This document shows positions 35,667 to 48,091 of a stretch of 64,000 bases of DNA, one piece after another. Numbering within the stretch: position 1 is the first letter of the stretch; every line of letters begins with the position of its first letter. The notes under the pieces were generated by a model. The model was not told where the DNA came from, searched no databases, and saw only the letters and a list, made by a program, of their open reading frames with translations. Source of the DNA: Buxus sempervirens (taxonomy: Eukaryota; Streptophyta; Magnoliopsida; Buxales; Buxaceae); NCBI GenBank assembly GCA_947561395.2, contig OX387191.1:37341439-37405438 (forward strand), read 5' to 3'. The position numbers and the translations under genes are program-made.

Positions 35667-37792
35667 ATACCATTTCTTTTCAAATAACAAAAACATTGTT
35701 TTCCAAAACCAATATTGAACACGAGTTAGGATTAAACCAATTTCATGCTTGGAGAACACTAACACAAAATATCCACATTGAAACCATCGCTCAACTTAAC
35801 ATTACCTATATTCCAGATATCTGATTAATTAACCCAAAAGTATACTACGATGTTTCCAAAGAATCATTTCATAATCATTTATAATAGTGAGGTCATTCCA
35901 TACAAAAATTTCAAGACCCAATCTTATGTCATCCCCCTGCAGATCAATTATTTTGACTCTCAAAATGGGTTAAACCTGATCTAATCTGTAAGGAATTGGT
36001 ATGCGTACCATACATCGTTGGAAAGTTCTATAAGTCTAGTTCCCAACGCATCAAATGGTATATAATTTGAAGTTTCCTAGAGGAAGTTGTAGCCATTTTA
36101 CCACAATTAGTTTGCAGTTGCCGTTTACTATGCAGATCTGGTTTTAACTTGTTAATTAAATGCTAAGCCTGGTCTAATCTATAAATAATGGATATTCATG
36201 CTATATATCACTGGAAAGATCTATAAGTCTAGTTTCTAACTCAACAAATGGTGCATAATTTGATGTTTTCTACAGAAAATTATAGCGTTTTACTACAGGT
36301 GGTTAAAATAGCCACGAAACCCAATGGACAGAAATCATCAATTTTTCTTGCTATACCCTAAGTTTCAATCGGTCCTAAACCACTTCCATTCAACTACAAA
36401 CACCCTAAACTAAATTTTTGACTACTAATATGAATTGTTACACAGAATTCAAGCCCTGGCAAGCCACCGAAATCCTTCTAATTTTGAGACACCATAACAG
36501 AGTGGCTTCTATTTTTTTTTTTTTTTAACTTCCAATTGTTGCTATGCAACGAACTCAGATTTCCACCCATTTAACATTAGTTGAAAACACCTAAAAACAT
36601 TTAAACTAAACCAAATAGCAAGAAGCTTTCAAAGCATCATACAAACACCAGTACAAGGATCTGAACTTCAAATAACTGCCTAGGTTTACAAACACATAAA
36701 GGAATCACTTTGCTGCTCTCATGGATATGTATCAGAGGATGGGTGATGCTCTAGCCCAACAATATGGTGGCTCAGCTCACAACACTGTTTTCCTAGAAAG
36801 GCAAAGGAAATGGAAAGCTACTACTCAATCTACAGAATTTATTAAGTCTATCAAGCGATACTACAGCAATGCTTACACGGATGGTGAAAAGCAAGATGTA
36901 ATAAATTTATTCTTGGGTTACTTTCCACTACAGGAAGCAAAACCTACATGTTGGGAGTTGGATTCTGATTATTACCTTCATGTTTTTGGAATCAAAGAGT
37001 AAAACCACAATGATCCATTCCAAAAACACACTGAGATCAAGTAATACTAGAAATCGTTCAACCTCACAATAATTTCCTCAAAACTGCATCCCATATCTTA
37101 ATAAAATTTCAAGAATTCTAAACAAACTGAGAAAACCATCCAAACCATAAATAGTCATGGTAAAATCGCCTTTAAACCAATACAGATCAAGTAAAACAAT
37201 TTCACAAAATTTTCAGATCATAAAACCTGCTTAAGAATCACCGAAACCAAACCAACTCATCCATCAACAATCAAAATGTGACTTTTAATCCCAGAAAACT
37301 ATGCACGTTAAATTTGAAAGGTGCTACTTACCTGGAGACACGCAATCCACCGCTCCAAGCTAAGCCCTCTTCTTCCTTTCTTCCCCTTCTTTCTCCCCTT
37401 TCTCTCCCTGCGCCTGCGCCCCTTTTCCTCTAACCCTTGATGAGCGAAAAATGAGAACCCTCGGGTTCTCACTTCAATTTATATAAAATTTTTAAATTAA
37501 ACCACTTCAACCAGTTTAAATGAACTGAACCCCCCCCCCCCCCCCCCCGAACCAACCCAACCCACTTGTTTCATTTAAACCAATAATCAATAAACTGATT
37601 CACCGAAAATGAACTGACCCAACCCCTGTTGCTCAGTATTCTCCGGCGACAAATCGAACCAAACTCCATTCGCACACAACACAATTTATGGTCTGCTCAC
37701 TTGCCGCTTTCCTGAAATATCCACCAAAGTTATTATTAGAATTCATTGAATAAATTTCTGCAATTACATAATCTAAAATCTAGGGTTTTACA
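35667..37792 (-). mobile_element. 5' LTR of element J, sense-5' segment
   Basis: 35690-36172 align with 21540-22029. The rest (36173-37792) has no partner in the window because the 3' LTR is truncated. Donor-like CCAG/GTAAGTAGC in sense (GT at 37331-37330). Contains a T-run (about 36511-36526), a 19-C run (37530-37548) and a host gene fragment (next entry). Confidence 0.8.
36706..37002 (+). pseudogene. Captured fragment of a SAC-domain phosphoinositide phosphatase gene (SAC7/RHD4-like)
   Basis: A 93-codon frame (ATG at 36721, stop at 37000-37002), with similarity already from HFAAL upstream of the ATG. It has MGDALAQQYGGSAHNTVF, WKATTQSTEFIKSIKRYYSN and GEKQDVINLFLGYF, hallmarks of the C-terminal half of the plant SAC phosphatase domain. 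The QYGGSA(A)HN segment is one alanine short. SAC phosphatases remove phosphate from phosphoinositides on membranes; the catalytic CX5R motif lies upstream and is absent. It sits inside LTR J, antisense to it, and shows no intron across about 300 bp. So it is a captured gene piece, possibly from cDNA. The RHD4-like assignment is from memory of the family. Confidence 0.82.
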
Positions 37793-39563
37793 GTGGTGGA
37801 ATAAATAAATTAGGCAATGGCCTAGTCACAGTAGTGAATCAAAATCCCACATATGTGGAGTCAAATACATATCTCAAAATCATGATTTCAATGGGTAAAA
37901 TAATCCGAGTGTATATTAAATCATTCAGAGCTCAAAACATGTTTAGATAGTTCAAATACAGGTGTAGGAACTCTTAAAATCAAGTTTCGTTTAAAAGAGA
38001 AAAGTTTGGAACAATAAACTCAGAGAAAAGCTATTTCAGTAGAACATACCCAAAATCTTTATGAAAATTTATTTTAATCAACAGCCAGTGCAAAAAATCT
38101 CTAAACACTCTAATCTTATTGGTACATGGGTTGAAAATTAATAAAAACATTCTTATAGTGAAAAACTAGGCAATTTTAGAAATACCAAAATTTTCTATCA
38201 TGGGCGCTCAAGTGGGCGCTCGAGCCTCCTGTCAGGCGCTCGGCTTATCAGGAAATTAAACATTCGGGTTTTGAAAATTTAATAAAAACATAGGCGGGGC
38301 GCCTCGATAGCGCTCAAGCGCTCTCAAGCGTTGGTGAATCAACTCTAGGCGCCTACTTGGGCGCTTGAGCGGTAATTCAAGCGACCATTGAAATTTCTGA
38401 GTTTCTAATTTTTCTGAAAAGTTGTGTAAATCACTAAAAATTTGAAAACTCTTAATCTAAAGCAGCAAACTAAATTAAAACCATTCTAAATAATCTTATA
38501 AATATGCTAGAATAGTTTAGGATTAATAAAAACACATAATCAATTCAAATGGGTAGGGAATGTCCATGAATTACATGCTTGTTCAAAAATTTATAGAAAC
38601 TGAAACCTATACTAGGCACATCAAAAACCATCTCTACTCGTGGGAATTGTTCTCAAAATCATCCAAATACATTTCTAACCATCTCAGATATTTAAACTAC
38701 TCATTTACACTTCAAATCATTCACAAAAAAATTTGTAAATACACGTATAATCACATTCAACGACTAATCAACGAAATTTCATTTTATGTTCGTTTGAAGG
38801 GACTACTTACATCTTTTCTGAGATCAATCCTTTTTCCTAGCAATCCAAAAATCACTTCCTAATGAATCGCATGAACACTACAACTCCTCTTTCCCGTCTA
38901 GATCAAGTACAACCTTTTTTAGAACTTAGAATACTCGAAACCAGATGAGTTTGAGATGCAACCATGAGTCGATCAATTTCTTACCTCAAATCTGAATGGG
39001 ATCACTCTCTCTCCTTCTTCTCCTTCTGATTTGAGCAACAAGAGCATGAAATCAAGATCTTGGAAGGTTCATGTATGGAAGAGGAAGAAGTGGGTGGCTG
39101 TTTCATTTTTTTTTCTCTTTAGACGTGAATAGGAATAGCCGTAGATTATTTTGTTTTATTTTATTATTTACACTTTTTCTCAGAACAACATACTAACCCT
39201 AATAACCCTCCTTTTACTGTCTTACCCTTCAAACCAATATACCAACTCTAAATAGAAATTTGGTCTTGGTCGGCCTCACCTTTCTCTAGTTGAATTTGAC
39301 CACTTTTTATGAAAGATTTTAATTTTGTTATATTTCTTTTAAATAATAGCATATGGCTATTTTAAATAGAACTATCTATAAAATTATTATTCTTATTATC
39401 TCGAAACTAAAATACTAACTCACCATACATTTAATTCTCCAAGTTCTCCGAGTCACCTTGCAATTCTCCGGGTTGAACCAATTCCTCATCACCTACATAA
39501 ATTAACAACACCTCAAATTATTTTATTTGATTATTTGATTTCCTAAAATTCTTGGGTTTTACA
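37793..39563 (-). mobile_element. Chromovirus-type solo LTR M, sense-5' part
   Basis: Resumes LTR M after element J and ends TTGGGTTTTACA. Donor-like GAT/GTAAGTAG in sense at about 38811-38803. Palindrome cluster GCGCTCAAG / GGCGCTCGAGC at 38200-38385. The 100-codon frame at 38560-38862 has no family features and is taken as chance. Confidence 0.85.
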
Positions 39564-40839
39564 ATTGATATTCCAAAACCTTGTTCCCAAATCAGTTCAT
39601 CAGTTCAGTAATCACAATATTTCATTCTCAATAGAAAAGTCTGCTCACATTTACCTGCTTGACCATATACAATCAGTAACTCATAAGTTCTCATGTGATA
39701 ACCCAATCCAGTACTAGACAGGTATTTAATCATACAGGAAATTGGACACATAACACCCACGCTAAAGTCCGGGTCTAGTGATGTAATAATTAAGGTAATA
39801 GAAAATTTAATTGATTAATGGTAGTAGTGGGGTCAATTAAAGTAAATAAAAAGTTATTTAAAGTTTAGTGGTAGTCAATTAAAGTAAAAAAAAAGTATTT
39901 ATTGTTTAGCGGAGGTCAAATAAAGCAAACATAAATATTTATTGTTTAGTGGTTAGGAATTAAAAGTTATCTAAAAAAACCTTATTTAAAAAGTGGTCCC
40001 CCAACACATGGCTTGGGCGAACTACCCCAAAATTACACTTTTAAGTGTCGCTCAACCCATCACTCAGGGGATCAGTTGGGCAAACTACGTTCTAAACTTT
40101 CTAAAATATTTCGCGAAACGCTCAACCAGATTGCTCAGGCGATCGGGCCAGGTGCTCGACGAACAACGGCTAATCCGACTTTCAAAATATGCATCAAACA
40201 ACAATCTACGTATACAAATCAACTCTAATAACTTTAAAACATATATATCATACTTCTAGATCATGTAGAAACATATATATCATACTTCCAGATCATGTAG
40301 AAAGATCAAACCATAAGAAAACTAAGTATCGACTAAGCAGGTATGCTACCTATCTCTGTTCGATTGAGAACACCTTCTTCCTCCTCTTTCTTCTTTGTGT
40401 AGGTTTTAATCTCTTCCTTTACAGCAACCCAACTCCTTCTGGGATGTAGATCTCCTCAAGATTAGCAAGACTCCCCGGCTTCTCCTTCTCCTCTCTCAGT
40501 TTCTCCTCTTTCCCTTCAGCTGCCAGAAACAAAAAACAGCCAATAGGATTTGGGGTATACGACTCTTTAAGAGAGAAAATCCTATTTTTATTCCAAGCGA
40601 TCCCATGTATCTCCCTTCTACCAACTTCCATACCGCTAACCAATTAGATTAAAGGTGACTCTTAACTTAGTACTTAACTCACTATTTCATGATCCAATAG
40701 TTGGATCTGCTTCGTATTTTGAATCTCCTTCTTCCATGTGTTCATTTATATAACAAAATCATAGATTTAACCAAAAAAAATCATATTACATTTTAGATAT
40801 TTAATTAATTAATAATTCTGGAAATTTCGGGGTCTCACA
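39564..40839 (-). mobile_element. Chromovirus-type solo LTR O, sense-5' half
   Basis: Resumes LTR O after M and ends TTTCGGGGTCTCACA. Right duplication AAACC at 40840-40844. Palindrome-like GCTCAACCCATCACTCAGG / TTGCTCAGGCGATCGGG cluster at 40000-40165. Splice-donor-like ATAGGTAGC in sense near 40352-40345. Confidence 0.83.
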
Positions 40840-41662
40840 AAACCATATATAGTATATGGTTTAGACAAAACCATATATAGTATATGGTTTAGACAAAACC
40901 TATAATCTATACGGTTTTAACTGTCTAATTCGCCATGATCAGATTCGTCCATATGGTAGATTTGAGCAGAGGATGAGATTTTAATCAGATCTTCCAAAAC
41001 CGTATTGGAAATGTGGTCTCATAAATTTTAGTTCACTTTTGTCAAACCGTATGGATTGATACAGTTTATTTGATTCCACTTGATTAGATTTGAACCTTTG
41101 ACAGATTTCTTACAAGATTTGCGAATCTTCTAACTGTATACGGTATACGGTCAAGGTATGACCGTATAAGGTATACTGTTTGACCAGATCTCCTGACAAA
41201 TCTGAAATCATTAGAGGATCATTCTAACTGTTTGTACTATACAGTTTTGGCCTAACCGTATGTACCATACGGTTGGATTGTATCTTTTAAGATTTGTTTT
41301 GATTTGATCCTGATTTGACCTTGATTAGACCTGATTAGATATAATTTGATCTGATTTGACTTGATTTGACCTTTTGTCCTTTAGTGCTTTAGTTTGCCAC
41401 TTGGCCAGCCCTGCCACGTGTCCAAATTATTTGCATTTTACTGCCCTTTCACTATTTTGCTCCTGTTTTCTTCATCCGGACTCTAATTCATGTAAACTTG
41501 GTTGCGTTGAAATCGTGTCATGATTTCCTATCCAATGGAATATATTATGGTGATCAAATTAAGCTCAAGTAGAAAGTCAGCTTCTATTCCTTGGGGTTCG
41601 ACCTGTTTTTTAGGGTTTTCACTTTTGGCTTTTAGAGGGGGTGCAAAAATGAGGTGCTTACA
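40840..41662 (-). mobile_element. Tat-type LTR P, U3 segment
   Basis: Sense start TGTAAGCACCTC at 41662, near-identical to the start of solo LTR B at 42468. Right flank AGCAC (41663-41667). It holds a run of short palindromes (40844-41275), such as CCATATATAGTATATGG (twice) and AACCGTATG / CATACGGTT, just upstream of the TATA in its other segment (18396-18383). Confidence 0.75.
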
Positions 41663-42010
41663 AGCACCGTTAATCAAATCCACATAAAGAAGAAAAATGA
41701 TTTGAAGCAAGAAAAGCTAAATAGCTTGGTTTATATCTACTACAACTTGAGAATATGTGATAGAATATTGAGGAGTGATTATAGCTATGACCCAACCAAT
41801 CTTAACAATATCCTTGTTGAAAACAGAGAAGATTATTGTGTTTGTATGGATGAAGAGGTGGAGATGACCAAAGACATAGAGGAACTAGATCAACAAGAAG
41901 AATTTCATAGGATATATGTCCTGGTTCCAATCATCGGATGGGGGGTGAAGGAACGGGATCTTTCACTTCTATTCTTAGGACTCAAGAATGTTTTAGGTAC
42001 TATGGTATAG
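41663..42010 (+). pseudogene. hAT-family transposase C-terminus (dimerisation region) remnant
   Basis: Open frame continuing out of LTR P: VNQIHIKKKNDLKQEKLNSL, VYIYYNLRICDR, SYDPTNLNNI, then an acidic tail. The K-N-x-L-x-x-x-K-L-x-x-L-V-Y-x-x-Y-N-x-R-L pattern is the end of the hAT C-terminal dimerisation domain. Everything upstream is replaced by the P insertion, so the rest should be found left of the window. I cannot tell a transposon relic from a domesticated host gene. The acidic tail ends at a TAG at 42008. Confidence 0.75.
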
Positions 42011-42462
42011 ATACTATTAGTCATTACTTTTTGAGGATTTTATTATCTTTTGTTTTTTTTCGGTACAATGAGGATTTTATATTTTAATAATATCATGGAT
42101 ATTGATGATACGTATGTTATTTAATTTGTGACTTATGATAGGTTATTTATCATGTTGATGAGAGATGCTTTCATTAATTATATCATATTATCTTTAATTA
42201 GGTGCATAATTATGAATCTGCAAATGATCTATGGCAGTTATTTTTTGATTGGCTTATAACCATCTTAGAGTATGTTAATAGTTTTAGTTTTCTATTTTTT
42301 CTTCCTTTTCTAAGTTTTTTAAGTTATATTTTTTTTGCTCAAAATTAATACAGAAAACTACCAAAATTGGTTTAAATTTTTTATATATTGTTTTTGTGAG
42401 TTTACATAATTATTAGTTTTTTTCTATATTAAAATTATTAATATTAATTTTGTAATAACAAG
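42011..42462. other. AT-rich spacer between hAT remnant and solo LTR B
   Basis: No gene, repeat or RNA seen. Probably 3' flank of the hAT remnant. Confidence 0.5.
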
Positions 42463-42467
42463 CTAGC

Positions 42468-44862
42468 TGTAAGCACCTCATTTTTGCATCCCTCTTAAAA
42501 GGCAGAAAGAAAATTCCTAAAAGACAGGTTAAAACCCTAAGGAACAAAAGGTCACTTTCCCCTGAGCCCAAATTCGTTGCTGCACCCTATCCCAATGGAT
42601 AGAGAATCCTGACACGGTTCCAACGCAACTGAGTTTGCTGAAATCGAAGTCTAGATAAAGAAGATATGAGCAAAACAATCTTAGGGGCAAATCAATCAAA
42701 GTTAAAACATCTTAATATAAATGGGAAATAATAAAAATTGGGGAAGTCTAATTCGTCCGAGTGGGCGGCTGAGTTTCCTCAACCATCAACTCAACCAAAA
42801 AAGGGGAAGAAAAAGGACCGTACTTCATATGCGGTTGCAAAGCGACCGCATTTGAAGTGCAGTCAATTTTTCGGCCACCGCTCGCGCGAGCCAATCAGCA
42901 CAAGCGACGCGCGAAAAGTAACCGCACTTACAGTACGGTTGCATGGTTCGTCAGTCTGCACAAGTTTGTCCCCTAATCATTACTGAAAAGACAGGGCCAA
43001 AACCGCACAGTACTGTTCATTTTCGACCAAACTGCACTGAGTATGCAGTTTTCCCAGTTTTCTATAAAAGCAAAATCCGAACGTGGGACAGGGGTGGGCT
43101 TTTCTTGACTGATCTCCACTGTTTCTCCCCCATTGCCTCTGATCCAAAAACCTCCATTTTAGCCCTCCATTGGTTCTCAACCCCAAGTAGGACTCCCCTA
43201 AGACTTTCCTACCCTCCTTCCTCTCTTCTTCTCCATTTTCCACCCAAGCAAGAAGAGGGTGAGCTGCTGTTGGTGCAAGAAGAAGGAGGCTCCAGCTCTT
43301 GTTTTGCTTCAAGGAAGATCTCTGCACAACACAAGGGTTGTAAAACCCCAGGGTATTGTTTCTTAATGTTTTTACTTCACATGTATAAAGATGAGTATGC
43401 TTTGAGATGATGTAAAGGGGGTTGGCTCCTCTTTGCTGTAGCATATTTTCTAGCCTGCATTTTGTTACCTTTTCTCTTCATCCATGCTATACAAAAGTCT
43501 CCAAAGGTAAGGGAGACCCCATACATGATCCAATGGGAGGATGAGAAGTAGCCCCATATGCTTTCTTTTGGGGTTTTCAGCTGCTGGTGTGTATATATGG
43601 TTCATGTGCCTTGTTTTACCTCATGAGGGAGCTTGTTCCCCCCCCCCCCCCCCTGATTGTGTGTCTTTTGTACCCTATGTAATCCCCCTTCTCTTCCCTT
43701 CTTAATGAGTTACTTTTGTGCCCGATAAGGTGCTGGTTTCAGCAGGTTTAGTGATTGTGAAATATGCATGTTGTACGTGTGAGCATGATCCCCTCCCCCT
43801 TTGGTATGCTATCGTTTTGAATCACTAACATGTCCCCCCGTGTCTCTTTTAACTTATTGGTTTTTTCTGCGTGTTAATATACTCCCCCCACCTTAGCTGC
43901 ATGCTAGGCCCCTTCAATGGCATTGCTATCTTTTCTTTTGCATGAGCATGGGTATACATATTGTTGAGTCATAGCATGAAATATAGTTTAGGCATTTGTT
44001 TTGTTTGAGTTTTGTTAACTCTTGTGTTTGCTTGGCTCGTGGATTGAGAGACCGAAACAGGGACTACTTGGTCCCTGTTCAACTGTAGAAATATCTCAAA
44101 AGGGGGGAGAGGCAAAACCCTAGGCCTTCTCCTCCTTTTCTCTTTGATACCAAAGTCCCCAAAAAAAGATCAAAAGAGGGGCTTCCCCCCTTCCACTGAA
44201 CCACTGTGGGCCCACACAGGGGCCTACATGACTGCTAGAACACCCTGAATAGAAGCCGAGCTAAATCCCGAGGCCATTTTGGCCCTTCCTGGATTTTCGG
44301 GCACGAACTGCATACTCAAAGCGGTTCGGGCAAAACCGCACTTGATCTGTGGTTGTGCCTTGACCGCACAGGATGTGCGGTCAGTTTCCAGAATCCCTTA
44401 AAAATCCATTTTTTAAACTGTGGGCCCGGATGGGCCCACCCTAGCATCCCATGGGCCTTCCAATAAGGCCCACATCAAACCCACATCATCTGGATAAAAA
44501 GATAAACAATCAAATGAAATAAGGGTACCCACACCACTCAGGTGGTCCCTACCCCAGATCCAATAAAGCAGGCATGCTGGCTTAGGAATCAGGTGAGTTT
44601 AGAATTGAGTTAACTCATAACCAGGAAGACCCATGGGACCTGTCACCCGATGGGGCGGACCGGGATGTCTACGGACTTTCTTGGACCGTAAATGAAACCA
44701 TACTTAGAATCTCAAGCCGCAGACGAAATTAGACAAGCTTAGGCACCCAGGTGTCCACCTACACCCCATCAGGCGGTGGTGACTCCCTTTTCCCGTTTTA
44801 CCCTTCAGGAGGCACGCGCGCTCCTACGCCCCTTGCTCATGCGGCGTTGCGATGTGCGCACA
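42468..44862 (+). mobile_element. Tat-type solo LTR B (2395 bp)
   Basis: Starts TGTAAGCACCTC, ends GATGTGCGCACA. Perfect duplication CTAGC at 42463-42467 and 44863-44867. TATA TCTATAAAAGC at 43061. Palindromic GCGGTTGC / GACCGC and ACCGCACTTACAGTACGGT-type motifs lie at 42815-43050 upstream of it, with a second set at about 44300-44390. A 16-C run is at 43638-43653. The 155- and 154-codon frames around 42943-43444 are on opposite strands with no family features. Confidence 0.9.
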
Positions 44863-44867
44863 CTAGC

Positions 44868-45172
44868 AACTAGGTCCGAGTTATCAAGTTACAAGGATAG
44901 GTACACTCCCGAGTTAATAAGCGTATCCAGGTTTTTAAACATTGAGTTTGGGATGTCATACCTCAAAACTGGGATATGAGAAGTAATCTATCAAGTTGAT
45001 GTATGTTTTTTATGCACTTTATTTAAAGAATCCCGTATACATGCATTAATAGACAAATGAACCAATAAATAGATTGTTAATTAGAATGATCGATTTAATT
45101 ATATTTGAGATCTCAAATACAAATAAAAACAATTAAGAGATAGATAAAGAGTATAATATTCTATGGGTTTGA
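44868..45172. other. Intergenic spacer downstream of the pectinesterase gene
   Basis: Between the right target copy of solo LTR B and the pectinesterase stop codon. AT-rich; it must include the 3' untranslated region of the gene. No canonical AATAAA found. Confidence 0.5.
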
Positions 45173-48056
45173 TCATAGCCATTGATCCCCATCAATGAAA
45201 GATATTTTTAGGAAAGGAGAAGCTTGTGAGTCATTGAGTCTTTGAACATAAGGTGCCCTCATAGTCATGTTGGCTCCTCCACCAGAACACATGTATTCAC
45301 CATAGAAGATACTCCTATTTCACACACCATATGTAACATTAGATCACTACAACACAAACCCCATTAATGAACTCACTAAGTTTGGATCCTTACTGATCTC
45401 TTGTGACGTCATTGAAGTCGTTCCATCCCTCTGGAGCAATTATATCAGTCATTGTAGTGTAAGCAAAAATGACTCGGGAGAATGGCCTCCATGCTCGTCC
45501 GAGCCATATCCTTCCAGTCCCTCCCACACTGCAGTTGAAGAATACAAATCCAGTGTTCTCATCACTAGAAGCTCTACCGTGTGCTGTGACAGCTCCAGTG
45601 ATGGTCTTCACTCCTACTGGTACTGAGTTGGCTATTGAACTTAGCTGGCAGTTCTGCAAGAAAAGTGGAAAAAACTATGTGGGGTGTCTCCTATAAATTG
45701 TGGCTAGCTAACACAAAAATTATCGCATATCTTCGTGAATTCGTATTACTTTACTCTTAAAATCAAGGAACCCCCTTATGGTCACTAAGTTCGGTTAATT
45801 CAACGAATAATTAATGAGTCACCTCTCATGCAGATTTTATAACCAATATGTATAACATAGAAGTAAGATATATAAGAGATAATAGTAATGGAGTATGAAA
45901 AATCCCACATAAGATTACCAATGTTTATTGAGTCAACTCGGTTGTGCGGTTGATTGATGGAAAGTTTATTTATTTATTTTTTGAGTTGACTAGGCAGAGT
46001 TGCAATTGACTCGTTGATTTTATGCTGTCCCTCCACGGTTACCATGTTTAAATGTCTGTCTTTGGTTCATCTCCTCTCTCTCTCTCTCTCTCTCTCTCCC
46101 CTTGGTGGCTCATCTCCTAGAAAGTTAGCTTACTAACTACAGTAGACAATCTATCTCTTTCTCTTTCTCCCACTGTCCCTCTCCTCTCTTCACTGTGGTT
46201 CATATCCTTAAAAGTTAGCTCAGTAACTATATTCCCTTCCTCTCGTCTTTTTTCTATAGTTCTTCTCCTGAAAAGTTAGCTTACTATCTCTCCTTTCTTC
46301 TCTGTTTTACTCCCGAATTAGCTCACTAACTACAATTGTATAATTTTTTAATTGTTTTATTTAATATACCAACAGTAACTACTTTCGGTAACAGGAAAAT
46401 CAACTTTCCCACAAAAGCTATACTATTCCGGATTTTGTAGGAAAATCAACTTTCCCGCAAAAAACTAGTTTTCTATAGTCAGAAAGCGCGGGACTGAAGG
46501 AAAATGTTGTATTTAGTGACATTTAATTAATGACGTTTAGATGAAAATGTCACTAAAATTAGATTTTAGTGGTGTTTATAATAGACGTATATAATTTAAA
46601 GTTTTAGTGATGTTTAGATAAGAAACGTCATCGTAAATCCTTTATAGTGTCGGCCTAATTCTATTTTCCAGACAAAATGGTCGGATTTTTGTAAAAACGA
46701 AAGCCACCTAAGTTTGTTCCCTATATATGTACCCCCTTCTTCGGTTCTTCCTACCTTCACAACTGCCCCCACCTCCTTCGCTATTTCTCTTTCCCCCAGA
46801 CTCTCTCTCAATAGTTGACCTTTTTTACATTTTCACAAGCCCCCTTCCTAGCTTTACAACCCTCTCTCTAGTTGACCCTTATTTCGCTTAATTTCAGTTT
46901 TGTAAAATGGGTATTTCTATAATTATGCTTCCACCATGTTGTAAATCTAACATTATTATTTGTGTTAGCACTATGGTTGGCTTTGTATAAGATTAATTAT
47001 TTGTGTTATATTCTTTTACATCCTTAATACAACTGATTTTCGTTTGTCTTATTAAAGCATTTCATTTGTACGTTAAAGGGTAAAATGGGTAAATATATAA
47101 AATTCTCATTCATTTTGATTAACCAAACAACATAACCATGATATTCCATCATTATTCATATATATTCCGTGTACATCCAAACAGCTTTCAGGAAAGTTAA
47201 TTTTCACTTTTTCAGAATATTACCTTCTGGTATACGGTTTTTTTAATTGACTTTCCAACTTAATCCAGCTATCCAAATGCAGCTTAAGGATATTAAATGT
47301 GTTATTTATAGTGACAGAAAAGGCCGACCAAAATATGAGAATATTCCTAAGAGTTAGCTTAGATAATAGTATAGAACGATGCAAGTAATATGTTAACATA
47401 TTTAAAATTAATCTATATTACTAACAAAGCGAAAAGATTTTGGATTAATATTTTCTTATCCTAAGAGTGCCCCTTCAGAAGTTTTAGAGACACTCTGTAT
47501 CCCCATACTAATTAACTACCCACTCACAACTTGTGTAACAATCTATGAAATGATCTTAGTTCATATATGTTACAGAAAAGTTTGCATGATACCAATTATG
47601 AACCAAGCCATGCTCTCACCATGCACATTAAGATAATTAGTTTACTTCAATAGCCCAAATAACCGGAAAACCATAATCCAAAACACGTCATATGTTAACT
47701 AACCAACTATTCCATGTTAAGGGTGTGATGTTGAACTTCATGAAATGAATGACATCTTTGTAGCATGAGAAAAGAAAATTGACCTCATAAAATGATCTTG
47801 CATCGCCAAAGATGAAGTCAATAGATCCTTGGATGAAACAATCCCTGAAGTAATGTCGACCCCTGTCATCATGAAGAGTGTCTTGAGCTCCAAAAAATCC
47901 ACAACCCCAGAAAGAAGCTCGATCTCCTGCTATTCTCATGGCCACTGCTTGAGCTCCAACAGCACCAGGCACGGGAATAGGAGCTACATTCTAATACAAG
48001 CAAGAAGAATACGCATCGTTAATTAATCATGTTTAATATAAGATACTCAAAACTCT

Positions 48057-48091
<35 letters not shown>

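Larger units (their letters stand above)
20483..37792 (-). mobile_element. Composite chromovirus element J (LTR - pol remnant - LTR) with nested LTRs
   Basis: Outer ends are TGTAACGCCTCGG and GGGTTTTACA. Flanks ATGGT (20478-20482) and GTGGT (37793-37797) match at four of five bases and rejoin LTR M. In minus-strand sense: 5' LTR (28490-37792, interrupted by K and L), a mostly deleted interior, a polypurine tract at about 26905-26895, then a 3' LTR side. The 3' side is not the partner of the 5' LTR. It is a J-type LTR cut at 22029, joined to a complete LTR of another subfamily (I, 22030-26894, with H inside). A deletion joining two nested elements would explain this; that is inference. Confidence 0.75.

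Noticed and set aside
38560..38862. 100-codon frame in LTR M
   Set aside because: Not preserved in related LTRs K and I, no motifs; chance frame in AT-rich LTR.
42943..43444. Overlapping 155- and 154-codon frames on opposite strands
   Set aside because: They lie around the TATA and leader of solo LTR B, with no family motifs and low-complexity composition.
47170..47300. Possible MITE in pectinesterase intron 3
   Set aside because: AT-rich with GGAAAGT / ACTTTCC words, but no clear terminal repeats or target duplication by eye.
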